Positions 1 to 7,365 of a stretch of 64,000 nucleotides of DNA are shown piece by piece (the first letter of the stretch is position 1; every line of letters starts with the position of its first letter). The DNA lies in NCBI RefSeq assembly GCF_014779595.1, contig NZ_JACXZT010000019.1, forward strand, positions 1,664,462 through 1,728,461, written 5' to 3'. The notes under the pieces were generated by a model. That model was not told where the DNA came from and ran no database searches. It saw only the letters and a program-made list of their open reading frames with translations. The stretch is from Halomonas sp. ML-15. GTDB lineage: Bacteria > Pseudomonadota > Gammaproteobacteria > Pseudomonadales > Halomonadaceae. A program made the position numbers and the translations under genes.

Positions 1-162
1 TGGATAGAAGGCCTTGCGCGCCAGGTGCAGCATCACCGAGGAGTCCTTGCCGATGGAGTACATCATCACCGGATGACGGAACTCGGCGGCCACCTCACGA
101 ATGATATGGATCGATTCCGCCTCGAGTTGCTTGAGGTGGGTCTGGCGTTCGGGGGACAGCAT
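1..162 (-). CDS. cysD: Sulfate adenylyltransferase subunit 2, N-terminal fragment
   Basis: The first 54 codons of CysD, cut by the window edge. CysD is the ATP-sulfurylase subunit that, with the GTPase CysN, makes adenosine 5'-phosphosulfate from sulfate and ATP in assimilatory sulfate reduction. The visible protein starts [20 protein letters not shown] and contains the PP-loop-type signature [10 protein letters not shown] typical of the PAPS reductase/CysD family. It starts at the ATG read from 162; GAAGAGG about 10 nt upstream can serve as ribosome site. Only the N-terminus is visible, so completeness of the gene cannot be judged. Confidence 0.9.
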   Translation of the reverse strand, partial: MLSPERQTHLKQLEAESIHIIREVAAEFRHPVMMYSIGKDSSVMLHLARKAFYP

Positions 163-304
163 CGGCTGGCAACCTCTTCAATAAGCACTGTATCGCGGTA
201 GCGATAACGGTGCCGGTAGGGTAACGAGGAGCCAACCATAACGTCAAAGAATCAAGAAATATCTTTTTATCTCTTAATGGAATAACGCATAGGGAAATAC
301 AAGG
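163..304 (-). promoter_or_regulatory. cysD upstream region, AT-rich
   Basis: This gap separates cysD from the 3' end of cpdA. It contains a conspicuously AT-rich stretch (about 240-300) in otherwise GC-rich DNA, upstream of cysD on its strand. Promoters of cys genes are normally activated by CysB at AT-rich sites, so a CysB-dependent promoter is an inference; I could not fix a clear -35/-10 pair. Confidence 0.3.
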
Positions 305-1075
305 TCAGAGCGTTACACGTTCTACCCAGGTGGCAAGGCTGTCGTAGCTAAGGTCGACGATGCGATAACCGGGCCGCGAGGCCTGATCGATGGCGAAGGC
401 GTCAGCCCCGGGGAGGAACTGATCGGCAGTCGCCGGCGTGCCGTAGACGGGAATGCTGCGCTCTCCGTCGCTGTCCATCGCAACGGCATGGTGCGCGGCA
501 AAGGCCTGATGGATATGCCCGCAGAGCACCGCCTGCACCTGCGCATGAGGCCCCAGCGTTGTCCAGAAGCGCTCCCGGTCCTGCAGCCCAATGGCGTCCA
601 TCCAGGTGGCCCCCACCTCGAGCGGCGGATGATGCATGGCAATCAGGGTCGGCCGTGGGTCGTCGGCCAACTGCTCGCCCAACCACTGGCACTGGACCTC
701 GCCCACCTCGCCATGGGGCTGCCCCGCCACCTGAGTATTCAGCAATAGCAGCCGCCAATCGCCGAGCTCCACCTCATCGAGCAGCGGCCGAGCCTCGGCC
801 ATCAGCTGGGGATGATCGTGGTTACCGGGTAGCCAGTACCACGGGCAGTCGAGGTCGACAAACGCCTCCAGGGCATGGCGGTAGGAGGCAGACGTGGCAT
901 CCTGGCTGATATCGCCGCTGATCAGCAGGGCGTCGGGGCGTTGACGGCGCGCGTGCTCGACGACCGCCTGCAGCTGGCGCAACGGGAAACCCGCGCGCGA
1001 ACGCGCCAGCGGGTCGGCGTTGAGATGGCAATCGGTGATCTGGACCAGCCGCATCCGGCGAGGCTCCTTGGACAA
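305..1075 (-). CDS. cpdA: 3',5'-cyclic-AMP phosphodiesterase (metallophosphoesterase)
   Basis: A 256-aa calcineurin-like metallophosphoesterase of the Icc/CpdA type, hydrolysing cAMP to AMP in the cytoplasm. The dinuclear metal-site motifs appear in order: D15-x-H17 (ITDCHLN), GDIS around Asp55, GNHD around residues 84-87, HHPP in the middle and GHIHQA near the C-terminus. Length is close to the family norm (about 270). It lies 9 bp downstream of a DUF1249 gene and nudF, the same order as nudF-yqiB-cpdA in enterobacteria, which supports the specific CpdA assignment over a generic phosphoesterase. Confidence 0.88.
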   Translation of the reverse strand: MSKEPRRMRLVQITDCHLNADPLARSRAGFPLRQLQAVVEHARRQRPDALLISGDISQDATSASYRHALEAFVDLDCPWYWLPGNHDHPQLMAEARPLLDEVELGDWRLLLLNTQVAGQPHGEVGEVQCQWLGEQLADDPRPTLIAMHHPPLEVGATWMDAIGLQDRERFWTTLGPHAQVQAVLCGHIHQAFAAHHAVAMDSDGERSIPVYGTPATADQFLPGADAFAIDQASRPGYRIVDLSYDSLATWVERVTL

Positions 1076-1084
1076 GGTAGTGGA

Positions 1085-1549
1085 TCAACGCATGATCGGC
1101 AGGTCGAGGGAGTGACCGTGGGCCAGGCCATGCTCCAGCCATTCACCGAGAAAGCGGTTGAGCTGCAGCTTCTCATCGGGCTGGTGCATACGCGGATTGG
1201 GGTAACGGTAGCGACCGCGGAAATGGCGCTGGCGCTGGAAATCGGTCACCTCAGCCATGCGTACGTCGTGATAGAGGTGCACCCGCATGCGCGGCGGATC
1301 GATAAAGTCGTCCAGCACGCCGCTCTGGGATACGCGCAGGATGGTGGTGTAGGGGGCGCGCTCGAGCACCTCGAGCCATAGCGAGCCGAAGCGCGACTCT
1401 CGACCCTGCAGGGCAATCTCGCGGACGTCTCCCGCCTCGAGATCGCCCAGCAGTCGAGTCAGGCGCAGGTAGTTGGCGGTGCATTCACCCTGCAGGGTCT
1501 TGAGATCGGTGACATAGGCGGTTCTGGCCACAGGCTTACCTCCTTGCAC
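1085..1549 (-). CDS. yqiB: DUF1249 family protein (YqiB-like)
   Basis: A 154-aa soluble protein of the DUF1249/YqiB family, found almost always between nudF and cpdA; its biochemical role is not established. Sequence shows no signal peptide or membrane segment and a mixed alpha/beta composition with conserved-looking stretches such as LYHDVRMAEVTDFQ and YRYPNPRMHQPDEK. The start overlaps the end of nudF by 14 bp and the stop lies 9 bp before cpdA, so the three are almost surely one transcript. Confidence 0.85.
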   Translation of the reverse strand: MQGGKPVARTAYVTDLKTLQGECTANYLRLTRLLGDLEAGDVREIALQGRESRFGSLWLEVLERAPYTTILRVSQSGVLDDFIDPPRMRVHLYHDVRMAEVTDFQRQRHFRGRYRYPNPRMHQPDEKLQLNRFLGEWLEHGLAHGHSLDLPIMR

Positions 1550-2201
1550 GCAGTGAGGCCCGCTCTCGTGCCAACCAGTGGAAGGCGATCAGGCACATGG
1601 CATTGTCGAGTCGACCAGCCTCGAGGAGTTCCCAGGCCTTGAGAAACGGCAGCACGTGGACCTGAATGTCCTCGTGCTCCTCATCCAGGCCATGGACGCC
1701 GCCTACATCACGGCTGTCGACCAGCCCGCAATAGAGGGTCACCCGCTCGCTGCAGGCACCGGGGCTGGGATAATAGGTGTGCAGTTCGATCAGCTCGTCG
1801 ATATCGCAGCCGGCCTCTTCTATGGCCTCGCGCCGCGCCACCTCGGCGGGGTCCTCCCCGGCCTCGATCAGGCCAGCCACCGGCTCGAGTTTCCAGGGGC
1901 TCAGCGGGTCATCCAGAGCGCCGGCGCGAATCTGCTCGACCAGCACCACCGCATCACAGTTGACGTCGTATAGCAGCACGCCCACGGCGTCGCGGCGCAC
2001 GTGCACCTCACGCACCACTGGCGCGCTCCAGCCACCCTGAAACAGGCGATGGCGCAGGGTACGCCGCTCCAGGCGGAAGAAGCCTTGGAACAGGCACTCA
2101 TCGTCTTGGCGCTCGACGTCGGCGGCGTGAAAACGCGGCGTGTCGACGATTGGCGCAGCGCGCTCGGCGCCGCCTAGGGGCGCGGTAGGCGAATCAGACA
2201 T
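1536..2201 (-). CDS. nudF: ADP-ribose pyrophosphatase (Nudix)
   Basis: A 221-aa Nudix hydrolase that cleaves ADP-ribose to AMP and ribose 5-phosphate. The full Nudix box is present: G-L-I-E-A-G-E-D followed by REAIEEAGC, matching GX5EX7REUXEEXGU. Length and the N-terminal beta-rich domain that precedes the box fit the NudF/ADPRase subfamily. It is the first gene of the nudF-yqiB-cpdA unit; yqiB starts 14 bp before its stop. About 80 bp separates it from the TPR gene upstream on the same strand. Confidence 0.88.
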   Translation of the reverse strand: MSDSPTAPLGGAERAAPIVDTPRFHAADVERQDDECLFQGFFRLERRTLRHRLFQGGWSAPVVREVHVRRDAVGVLLYDVNCDAVVLVEQIRAGALDDPLSPWKLEPVAGLIEAGEDPAEVARREAIEEAGCDIDELIELHTYYPSPGACSERVTLYCGLVDSRDVGGVHGLDEEHEDIQVHVLPFLKAWELLEAGRLDNAMCLIAFHWLARERASLRARR

Positions 2202-2279
2202 CGTGACTCCGGCTCGGATGAATGAGCCATTATCACGACCTCGCCCCTCTCTGCCAACCGCCCGTGCGCCTCGCGCTTG

Positions 2280-2921
2280 TCAAGTCAGCCGCGACAGCAG
2301 GGTTCTGGCCTCGATGCGCAGCGCCTCATCGGAGTCCGGGCGATCGACTCGCGCCTCGCCGTCGACGGCGCGCTGGGCGTGCTCGCGGGCCTCCTCGCTA
2401 CGCCCCTCTTCTTGCAGGAAGGCAGCATAGTAGTAGTTGACGTCGATGCCGTCGGGGCGTATCTCCAGGGCGCGCTGGAACATCTGCTCGGCGGTGTTGC
2501 TGTTGCCGAAGCCCAGCGGGCGGCCCGGTACACGGTCGTAGAGCGCGCCCAGGGTCACGTAGGCCGAGCCGTTGCTGCCGTCCGGATCGAGCTCCACCGC
2601 CCGCTCCAGGGCGTCGCGGGCATCCCGGGCGTTGCCCAGTGCGCCGAGCCCGCTGCGCTCTTGGGCATAGGACGCCAGAATAATGCCCTGCCATACCAGC
2701 ACCTCGGCCTGATCGGCATGGCGACCGGCCAGTGCCTCGGCCTCATCGGCAAGCCGCGACAGCGCATCGCGGCGTTCGCTGCCGCGCAGCTCAGTGGTAG
2801 CGCTCTCCCACTGGGACTTGAGTGCAGCCACCTCATCCTGATAGGCCAGCAGCGGCCCGCTGGTAAGTGCCAGCAAACCGGCCAGGGTGCAGGCAGCGAG
2901 GCTAGGGAAACGACGGATCAT
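2280..2921 (-). CDS. Exported TPR-repeat protein
   Basis: A 213-aa protein with an N-terminal signal peptide (MIRRFPSLAACTLAGLLAL, likely cut after PLLA) and tetratricopeptide-like helices: roughly residues 50-80, 88-120 and 125-185, e.g. ARDALERAVELDPDGSNGSA and EQMFQRALEIRPDGIDVNYY. Such periplasmic TPR proteins usually act as scaffolds; no enzymatic motif is seen. It has the same orientation as nudF but an 80-bp gap, so co-transcription is possible but not shown. Specific function unknown. Confidence 0.75.
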   Translation of the reverse strand: MIRRFPSLAACTLAGLLALTSGPLLAYQDEVAALKSQWESATTELRGSERRDALSRLADEAEALAGRHADQAEVLVWQGIILASYAQERSGLGALGNARDARDALERAVELDPDGSNGSAYVTLGALYDRVPGRPLGFGNSNTAEQMFQRALEIRPDGIDVNYYYAAFLQEEGRSEEAREHAQRAVDGEARVDRPDSDEALRIEARTLLSRLT

Positions 2922-3040
2922 GGCGAATACTCCTGGTGCATTATTATTGATGGGTCACCCAGACAATGTAACGAACGTTTGAATGAACGCCTAGGCAGAC
3001 TTCCGTCGCATATCCACTTGACTGCCCAGCCCTTCAAGGA

Positions 3041-3232
3041 CTGCCGTCGACAGGCCTTCGAGGGGGCGCTGTAAACCTTCCCTGGGCGCTACCTGCGCCC
3101 TGCTGCGCTCTCGCATCCTGCTCCGCTTGCAGGACCGGTGCTGGCCATCCATGGCCAGCCCGTTCAGAGCAGTGCTCCTCACCCATGGCGCAGCCCCCCC
3201 TCTACGACCTGTCCCCGGCGTCCTTCGCCGAG
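3041..3232 (+). repeat. Dispersed intergenic repeat, copy 1
   Basis: Most of the 407-bp gap before greB is filled by a non-coding repeat that recurs, reverse-oriented, at 44431-44534. Shared landmarks in order: GTCGACAGGCCT-like start, GGCGCTGTAAACC, CCCTGGGCGCTACC, a GCCATCCATGGC-type palindrome and CCCCGGCGTCC near the end. This copy is longer than the second, with an additional stretch before the palindrome. No open frame with protein-like composition crosses it. The remaining sequence of the gap (2922-3040 and 3233-3328) shows nothing I can name apart from the greB ribosome site. Confidence 0.6.
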
Positions 3233-3328
3233 TAGAGGCAACCGCGATAGTGCTGCAGAGCACATCCTGCAACTTGGCCGCTTGCCCCGGCTTGCGTATG
3301 GTAGCGGCAAGCCGCAGGAGGAGCCGTA

Positions 3329-3871
3329 ATGAAAGGCCGCAATATGACTCGCTGGCGGGACCCCGCCAAGGACCCGCGCCAGGAACCCAAGAGCCACCTG
3401 ATTACCGCTGAGGGCTTTGCGCGCCTCAAGGGCATCCATGAGCACCTGTCACGGGTCAAGCGCCCGCAGCTCTCGGCCAAGGTCGGCGAGGCCGCGGCCC
3501 TCGGCGACCGCAGCGAAAACGCCGACTACACCTACAACAAGAAGGAGCTCAACCGCGTCATCGCGCGTATTCGCTATCTCGGCAAGCGCCTCGACGAACT
3601 GCAGGTCGTCGACCGGCTGCCGGCCGACACCGGCCGGATCTACTTCGGCGCCTTCGTCACCCTCGAGGACGACGACGGCGAGGAGCTCGAGATCCGTATC
3701 GTCGGCCACGACGAGACCGATACCGCCAAGCGCTGGATCAGCGTCGATGCGCCGCTGGCCAAGGCCCTGCTCGGCAAGGCGCTGGACGACGAGGCAACGG
3801 TGGCCGCACCGGGTGGCGAAACCACCTATATCATCACCGCTATCGCTTACCGCGACCCGAGCGCAAAATAG
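3329..3871 (+). CDS. greB: Transcription elongation factor GreB
   Basis: A 180-aa GreB, which binds the RNA polymerase secondary channel and stimulates cleavage of backtracked transcripts. The N-terminal coiled coil carries the acidic tip in the GDRSENADY region, followed by an FKBP-like C-terminal domain (about residues 100-175). The N-terminus before LITAEGFARLKGI and the length fit GreB better than GreA. The ATG at 3329 is preceded by AGGAGGAG at 3316-3323, which decides the start over the internal ATG at 3344. It is monocistronic: a MITE-like element starts 10 bp after its stop. Confidence 0.92.
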   Translation: MKGRNMTRWRDPAKDPRQEPKSHLITAEGFARLKGIHEHLSRVKRPQLSAKVGEAAALGDRSENADYTYNKKELNRVIARIRYLGKRLDELQVVDRLPADTGRIYFGAFVTLEDDDGEELEIRIVGHDETDTAKRWISVDAPLAKALLGKALDDEATVAAPGGETTYIITAIAYRDPSAK

Positions 3872-3880
3872 CCGCGTATC

Positions 3881-4037
3881 AGGTTTTGTACGAAAAGTCG
3901 GCGAGCGATGGCCAGACAAGGCAAAAATCGACGAAAACGGACCGGGCTCGCGCACGAGTTTACGGGGTGTAAATGAGTACTTTGAGCCGATTTTTAACGC
4001 CGTATGGGCGAGCGCAGACAGTTTTCGTACAGAACCT
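3881..4037. mobile_element. MITE-like inverted-repeat element, 157 bp
   Basis: A non-coding element bounded by 16-bp terminal inverted repeats: AGGTTTTGTACGAAAA at 3881-3896 and its complement at 4022-4037 with one mismatch (AGGTTCTGTACGAAAA). Similarity between the arms continues inward, ending at a shared AAAAATCG about 45 bp in. It fills the whole gap between greB and the convergent 4-TM gene, and its last two bases are the first two bases, on the plus strand, of that gene's stop codon (4036-4038). No transposase is encoded, so it would need an enzyme in trans. It may also fold as a bidirectional terminator. Confidence 0.7.
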
Positions 4038-4428
4038 AGGGCTTGGCCATCAGGTCGCCGCGCCAGGCCCGCCAGAAGGTCACGCCCTGCAGCACCGCGA
4101 ACAGCGCCTCGAACAGGGCCGGTAGCCATAGCCAGCCCGTGGCAAACAGGAAGAACAGCGCAAACAGCCCCCGGCACAGGATCGACAGCAGCGCCACCAG
4201 GCGATTGTGCAGCGGTGCCAGGGCAGCCGGCAGATAGAGCAGCCCCACCACGACCATGGCCAGGCCGGCATAGCGTACCCAGGTCAGTGGGTACGGCAGA
4301 TCGGCGCCCATCACGCCCAGCAGGCTAACCGGCCAGAGCCACAGCCATAGGCCCAGCAGCACATTGAGGGCGATTCCTACCTGCATCACCCGTCGATAGG
4401 TCGCGAACATATCGTGTGAGGTCTGCAT
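4036..4428 (-). CDS. Small four-helix membrane protein (paralogue of the 10504 gene)
   Basis: A 130-aa inner-membrane protein with four predicted hydrophobic helices (about residues 15-35, 48-68, 75-97, 100-122). No enzymatic motif. It is homologous to the protein at 10504-10881: compare LLYLPAALAPLHNRLVALLS with LFYLPAAFDPYHYRSIAMLA. In both places the gene is paired with a di-haem cytochrome c, which suggests a membrane partner or maturation/anchoring subunit for that cytochrome. Here it is the distal gene of the leftward set, 23 bp after the cytochrome. Its stop codon overlaps the end of the inverted-repeat element. Function is unknown. Confidence 0.7.
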   Translation of the reverse strand: MQTSHDMFATYRRVMQVGIALNVLLGLWLWLWPVSLLGVMGADLPYPLTWVRYAGLAMVVVGLLYLPAALAPLHNRLVALLSILCRGLFALFFLFATGWLWLPALFEALFAVLQGVTFWRAWRGDLMAKP

Positions 4429-4451
4429 TACATTACTCCTTAGCCAAACGT

Positions 4452-6002
4452 TTAAAACGTCAGCAAGTAGTTGAGCAGGTCAGAGCGCTCCTGCGCCGTC
4501 AGCTCGGTGCCGTAGAGATGCCCCTGGCGACCGTTGCCGGGCTCGCTGGTGTCGAAACAGAAGCCTTCTGCCAGAGGCTCGCCGGGCGTGCAGTCCGGCG
4601 CCACGAAACCGCCCTTCTCCTCATCCAGCACGTCCAGCCCGCGCACGAAGGCTGGCGGGCGCTCCGCCGGTGGCAGCAGCAGGTCATACAGGGTCGGCAC
4701 GGCGCCATTGTGCAGGTAAGGCGCCCGCAGCCAGAGCCCGTCGAGGGGCAGGTTGGCGTAGCCGTCGGTGTTGCGGAAGTGCCGGAAGCGGTAGCGCTCG
4801 TCATCCTCGAACAGAGTCATCTGATAGCGCTGCAGGGTCTCGGTGTAGCTATCGAGGCGAGCCGGATCGACGCCCAGTAGATCGTTGGGCACCACCTGGC
4901 CAAGACGCTCCCCTGCGAAGACGTAGCGCTCGCCGTCCTGGTAGCCGTGACAATCGGCGCAGTGGCGCATATAGAGCGGCTTGCCGGCGGCCACCCCCTC
5001 GGGGTCCGGACGATAAGGGCTGGGCGGCGGCTCGAGGTCCAGCAGCCAGTCGGCCACCCGCTCGATGCCCGCGTGGTCGACGCTCTCCTCTGTTACCCCG
5101 GCGCCGATGGCGGCACTCAGGTTGCGCTCCTGCAACGAGGCGTTGTTGCCATCCCAGTGCAGGTCCATGCCCTGACGGGGGCGCTGCAAGAAGATCGCCG
5201 GGAAGTCGCTGGTGCCGATCCGCTCCGCCTCATCCAGCTCAGCAACATCCATATCGAACTGCAGCAGCTTGTAGGGATTGAAGGTGTCCACGCGGCCTGG
5301 GCCCCAGGGGGGCTGCTTGTCCAGCAGTGGCGCGAGTGTCGCCCGGGTCTCCAGCAGCCCCTCGCGCACCTGGGGCAGGACCGCATAGCGCCATACCTGT
5401 CGCTCGATCCAGCCCAGCCGCTGTCCCTGGGCATCCATCTCGTCGAGCACGCGCTCCGGCGCCAGCCGCGGATCATCGGCCGCCTCCAGCAGGAAGCTGA
5501 TAAACCCATGCAGATCGAGGTTATTGGAGGGCATGCCGGAGATCTGCCGGGGGGAGGCCTCCGGCGAGTCGCGGACCGTTCCCACGTGGCAGAGCGCACA
5601 GTTGAACCAGGCGATCTCCACGCCGCGCACTTCCCGAGTGCCGAGGCCAATCGGTAGATCCCCCCGGCTCGCGTCGTCGCCCGGCGCGTAGAGAAAACCG
5701 AAGACCTCGTAGTGCCGGTCGTCGAAGACGTCCGGGAACAGCGCCGGGAGCACCCGCCATAGCCTTACCGGGAGGCCGCTGACCTCGCTGCCGATGGAGC
5801 CGTGCAGGAAGTGGGTCTCCGGGTCGGCGTAGTGCTGCACCGACTCACCGCTATAGCGCCACAGCGTCGGCACGCCGATCACCAGGGCCAGCAGACCGAT
5901 CACCACCACGGCCATGGCGAGCAGCGCCAGTGGCAGACGCAGCCAGCGCCGGCGGCGGGCCTCCTGTTGCACGGCAGTGACCGGGGGCTCCTGTGGTCTC
6001 AT
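4452..6002 (-). CDS. Membrane-anchored di-haem cytochrome c, RoxA/peroxidase-like
   Basis: A 516-aa protein with one N-terminal transmembrane anchor (about 22-46) and a large periplasmic part holding two c-type haem sites, C135-A-L-C-H139 and C348-A-D-C-H352. Between and after them are family motifs WGPGRVDTFNPYK, DLHWDGNNASLQERN and LDGLWLRAPYLHNGAVPTLY. This layout belongs to the di-haem cytochrome c peroxidase superfamily, closest in style to RoxA-type rubber oxygenases and the Pseudomonas di-haem oleate oxygenases; that relation is from memory. It may oxidise or oxygenate a lipid, or pass electrons in the locus. It starts 8 bp after the OYE gene and is paralogous to the protein at 10904. 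Confidence 0.75.
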   Translation of the reverse strand: MRPQEPPVTAVQQEARRRRWLRLPLALLAMAVVVIGLLALVIGVPTLWRYSGESVQHYADPETHFLHGSIGSEVSGLPVRLWRVLPALFPDVFDDRHYEVFGFLYAPGDDASRGDLPIGLGTREVRGVEIAWFNCALCHVGTVRDSPEASPRQISGMPSNNLDLHGFISFLLEAADDPRLAPERVLDEMDAQGQRLGWIERQVWRYAVLPQVREGLLETRATLAPLLDKQPPWGPGRVDTFNPYKLLQFDMDVAELDEAERIGTSDFPAIFLQRPRQGMDLHWDGNNASLQERNLSAAIGAGVTEESVDHAGIERVADWLLDLEPPPSPYRPDPEGVAAGKPLYMRHCADCHGYQDGERYVFAGERLGQVVPNDLLGVDPARLDSYTETLQRYQMTLFEDDERYRFRHFRNTDGYANLPLDGLWLRAPYLHNGAVPTLYDLLLPPAERPPAFVRGLDVLDEEKGGFVAPDCTPGEPLAEGFCFDTSEPGNGRQGHLYGTELTAQERSDLLNYLLTF

Positions 6003-6009
6003 GGCAGCC

Positions 6010-7365
6010 TCACGTATGCTTCGCCGGCGGCACCGGTGGCAGGCGCAGCTCGGGGCGGGTGTCGTAGATGGCCATCAGGGCCGCGATCATGCGCTCGTGA
6101 TCACCATCGAAGCGGGACAGCTCATAACAACCCAGTGGATTCTTCGGCGCGTTGAGCAGGCATTTGTTGCAGAAGGTGCAGGGGCGTGCCGGGGCGTCGT
6201 GCCCGGCCTGCCACAGCCGGGGCAGGTCGGGGTTGGCGATCAGCGCGCGGGCGCTGGAGACGGCGTCGCAGGCCCCGCTGTCGATGGCCTCGCGTACCAG
6301 AGCGGCGCGCTGATAGCCGCCGGTACTGATCACCGGAATGCCCACTGCCTGGCGCACCGCGCGCGCCTCGTCGAGGCTCACACCCTCCACCACATGGCCG
6401 CGCTGGTGGCGAGACCACAGCCAGCGAAATATCCAGCGCAGCGACGAATAGCGAAACAGCAGGTAATTGCGGAAGGTGTTGGTCCCGGCGGAGAGCATGG
6501 CATCGTAGCTGCTGGCGATGGTCTCGAAGGAGAACTCCCCCGGCGGATTCAGGGGATGGGGAAAGAGACTGCCGACCGATACGTGCAGGGCATCGGCACC
6601 CGCCGTTTCCACCCAGCGGCACACCTGCAGGCTCTCCGCCAGGGTATTGCCCTTGCGTTCCCAGGGCAGGATGTCGTTATGGTCTACGACGCTGATCTTC
6701 ACCTGCAGGTGGAAGTCGGGGCCCACTCGCTCACGAATGGCGTGGATCACCTCCAGCAGGAAGCGCGCCCGGTTGGCCAGTGACCCGCCATAGCGGTCGC
6801 GCCGGTCATTGATGGCAGAACTCAGAAACTGGGTGAACAGGTAGCCGTTGGCGGCGTGCAGCTCCACGCCGTCGAGGCCCGCCTCCCGGGCGCGCCAGGC
6901 CCCGTCGGCGAAAGCCTCGATGGTGCGTTCGATCTCATGCTCACTCATGGCCCGGCACAGGAAGCCGTGCAGCGGCTCCTTGTGGTGAGTGGCGCTGAGC
7001 GACCGGCGATGCTGGTTATGGACCCCGGGAAGATCCATCTGCCGCCCGGAGTGGCTGAGCTGCAGGATGTACTTGCAGTCGAAGCGGTGCACCGCCTCGC
7101 CGAGCCGCTGCCATAGTGGAATGAAGTCATCGCGGTGGATGGTGGCATAGCCGGCGATGATGCGCCCCTCCATCTGCACCGGCACGAAGGAGGAGATGAT
7201 GGCGCCCACCCCTCCCCGGGCGAACTGGCACTCCCAGTTGATGCGCGTTTGAGTCAGGCTGCCGTCTTCGTTATCGAAGCGCCCGGAGATGTTCGAGCGG
7301 AAGAGACGATTCTTGACCGCCAGGTTGCGCCACTTGAGCGGCGAGAAGATCACATCCTCGCTCAT
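6010..7365 (-). CDS. Old Yellow Enzyme family NADH:flavin oxidoreductase
   Basis: A 451-aa FMN-dependent TIM-barrel ene-reductase. The substrate-carbonyl pair and proton donor of OYE are visible as H170, N173 and Y175 in ELHAANGYLFTQFL, followed by the signature DRRDRYGGSLANRARF. Near the C-terminus four cysteines (396, 399, 402, 413; C-x2-C-x2-C-x10-C) resemble the 4Fe-4S cluster of 2,4-dienoyl-CoA reductase-type relatives, without the second FAD/NAD domain of those enzymes. Its start overlaps the stop of the P450-like gene by 4 bp (ATGA), so the two are translationally coupled. Reduction of an enone derived from an oxidised fatty acid is an inference from the neighbours. Confidence 0.85.
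   Translation of the reverse strand: MSEDVIFSPLKWRNLAVKNRLFRSNISGRFDNEDGSLTQTRINWECQFARGGVGAIISSFVPVQMEGRIIAGYATIHRDDFIPLWQRLGEAVHRFDCKYILQLSHSGRQMDLPGVHNQHRRSLSATHHKEPLHGFLCRAMSEHEIERTIEAFADGAWRAREAGLDGVELHAANGYLFTQFLSSAINDRRDRYGGSLANRARFLLEVIHAIRERVGPDFHLQVKISVVDHNDILPWERKGNTLAESLQVCRWVETAGADALHVSVGSLFPHPLNPPGEFSFETIASSYDAMLSAGTNTFRNYLLFRYSSLRWIFRWLWSRHQRGHVVEGVSLDEARAVRQAVGIPVISTGGYQRAALVREAIDSGACDAVSSARALIANPDLPRLWQAGHDAPARPCTFCNKCLLNAPKNPLGCYELSRFDGDHERMIAALMAIYDTRPELRLPPVPPAKHT

Noticed and set aside
875-1381. Long open frame on the plus strand over cpdA and yqiB
   Set aside because: It is the complement of two well-supported genes; GC-rich DNA produces such antisense frames throughout the window (also over 8408-9622, 11288-12298, 14087-15562, 26436-27785, 53127-54470 and 56980-58059), with no recognisable domain in any.
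3417-4328. 303-codon frame spanning greB, the inverted-repeat element and the 4-TM gene
   Set aside because: Arg/Ser/Pro-rich translation with no domain, out of frame with greB, and it crosses an evident repeat element.
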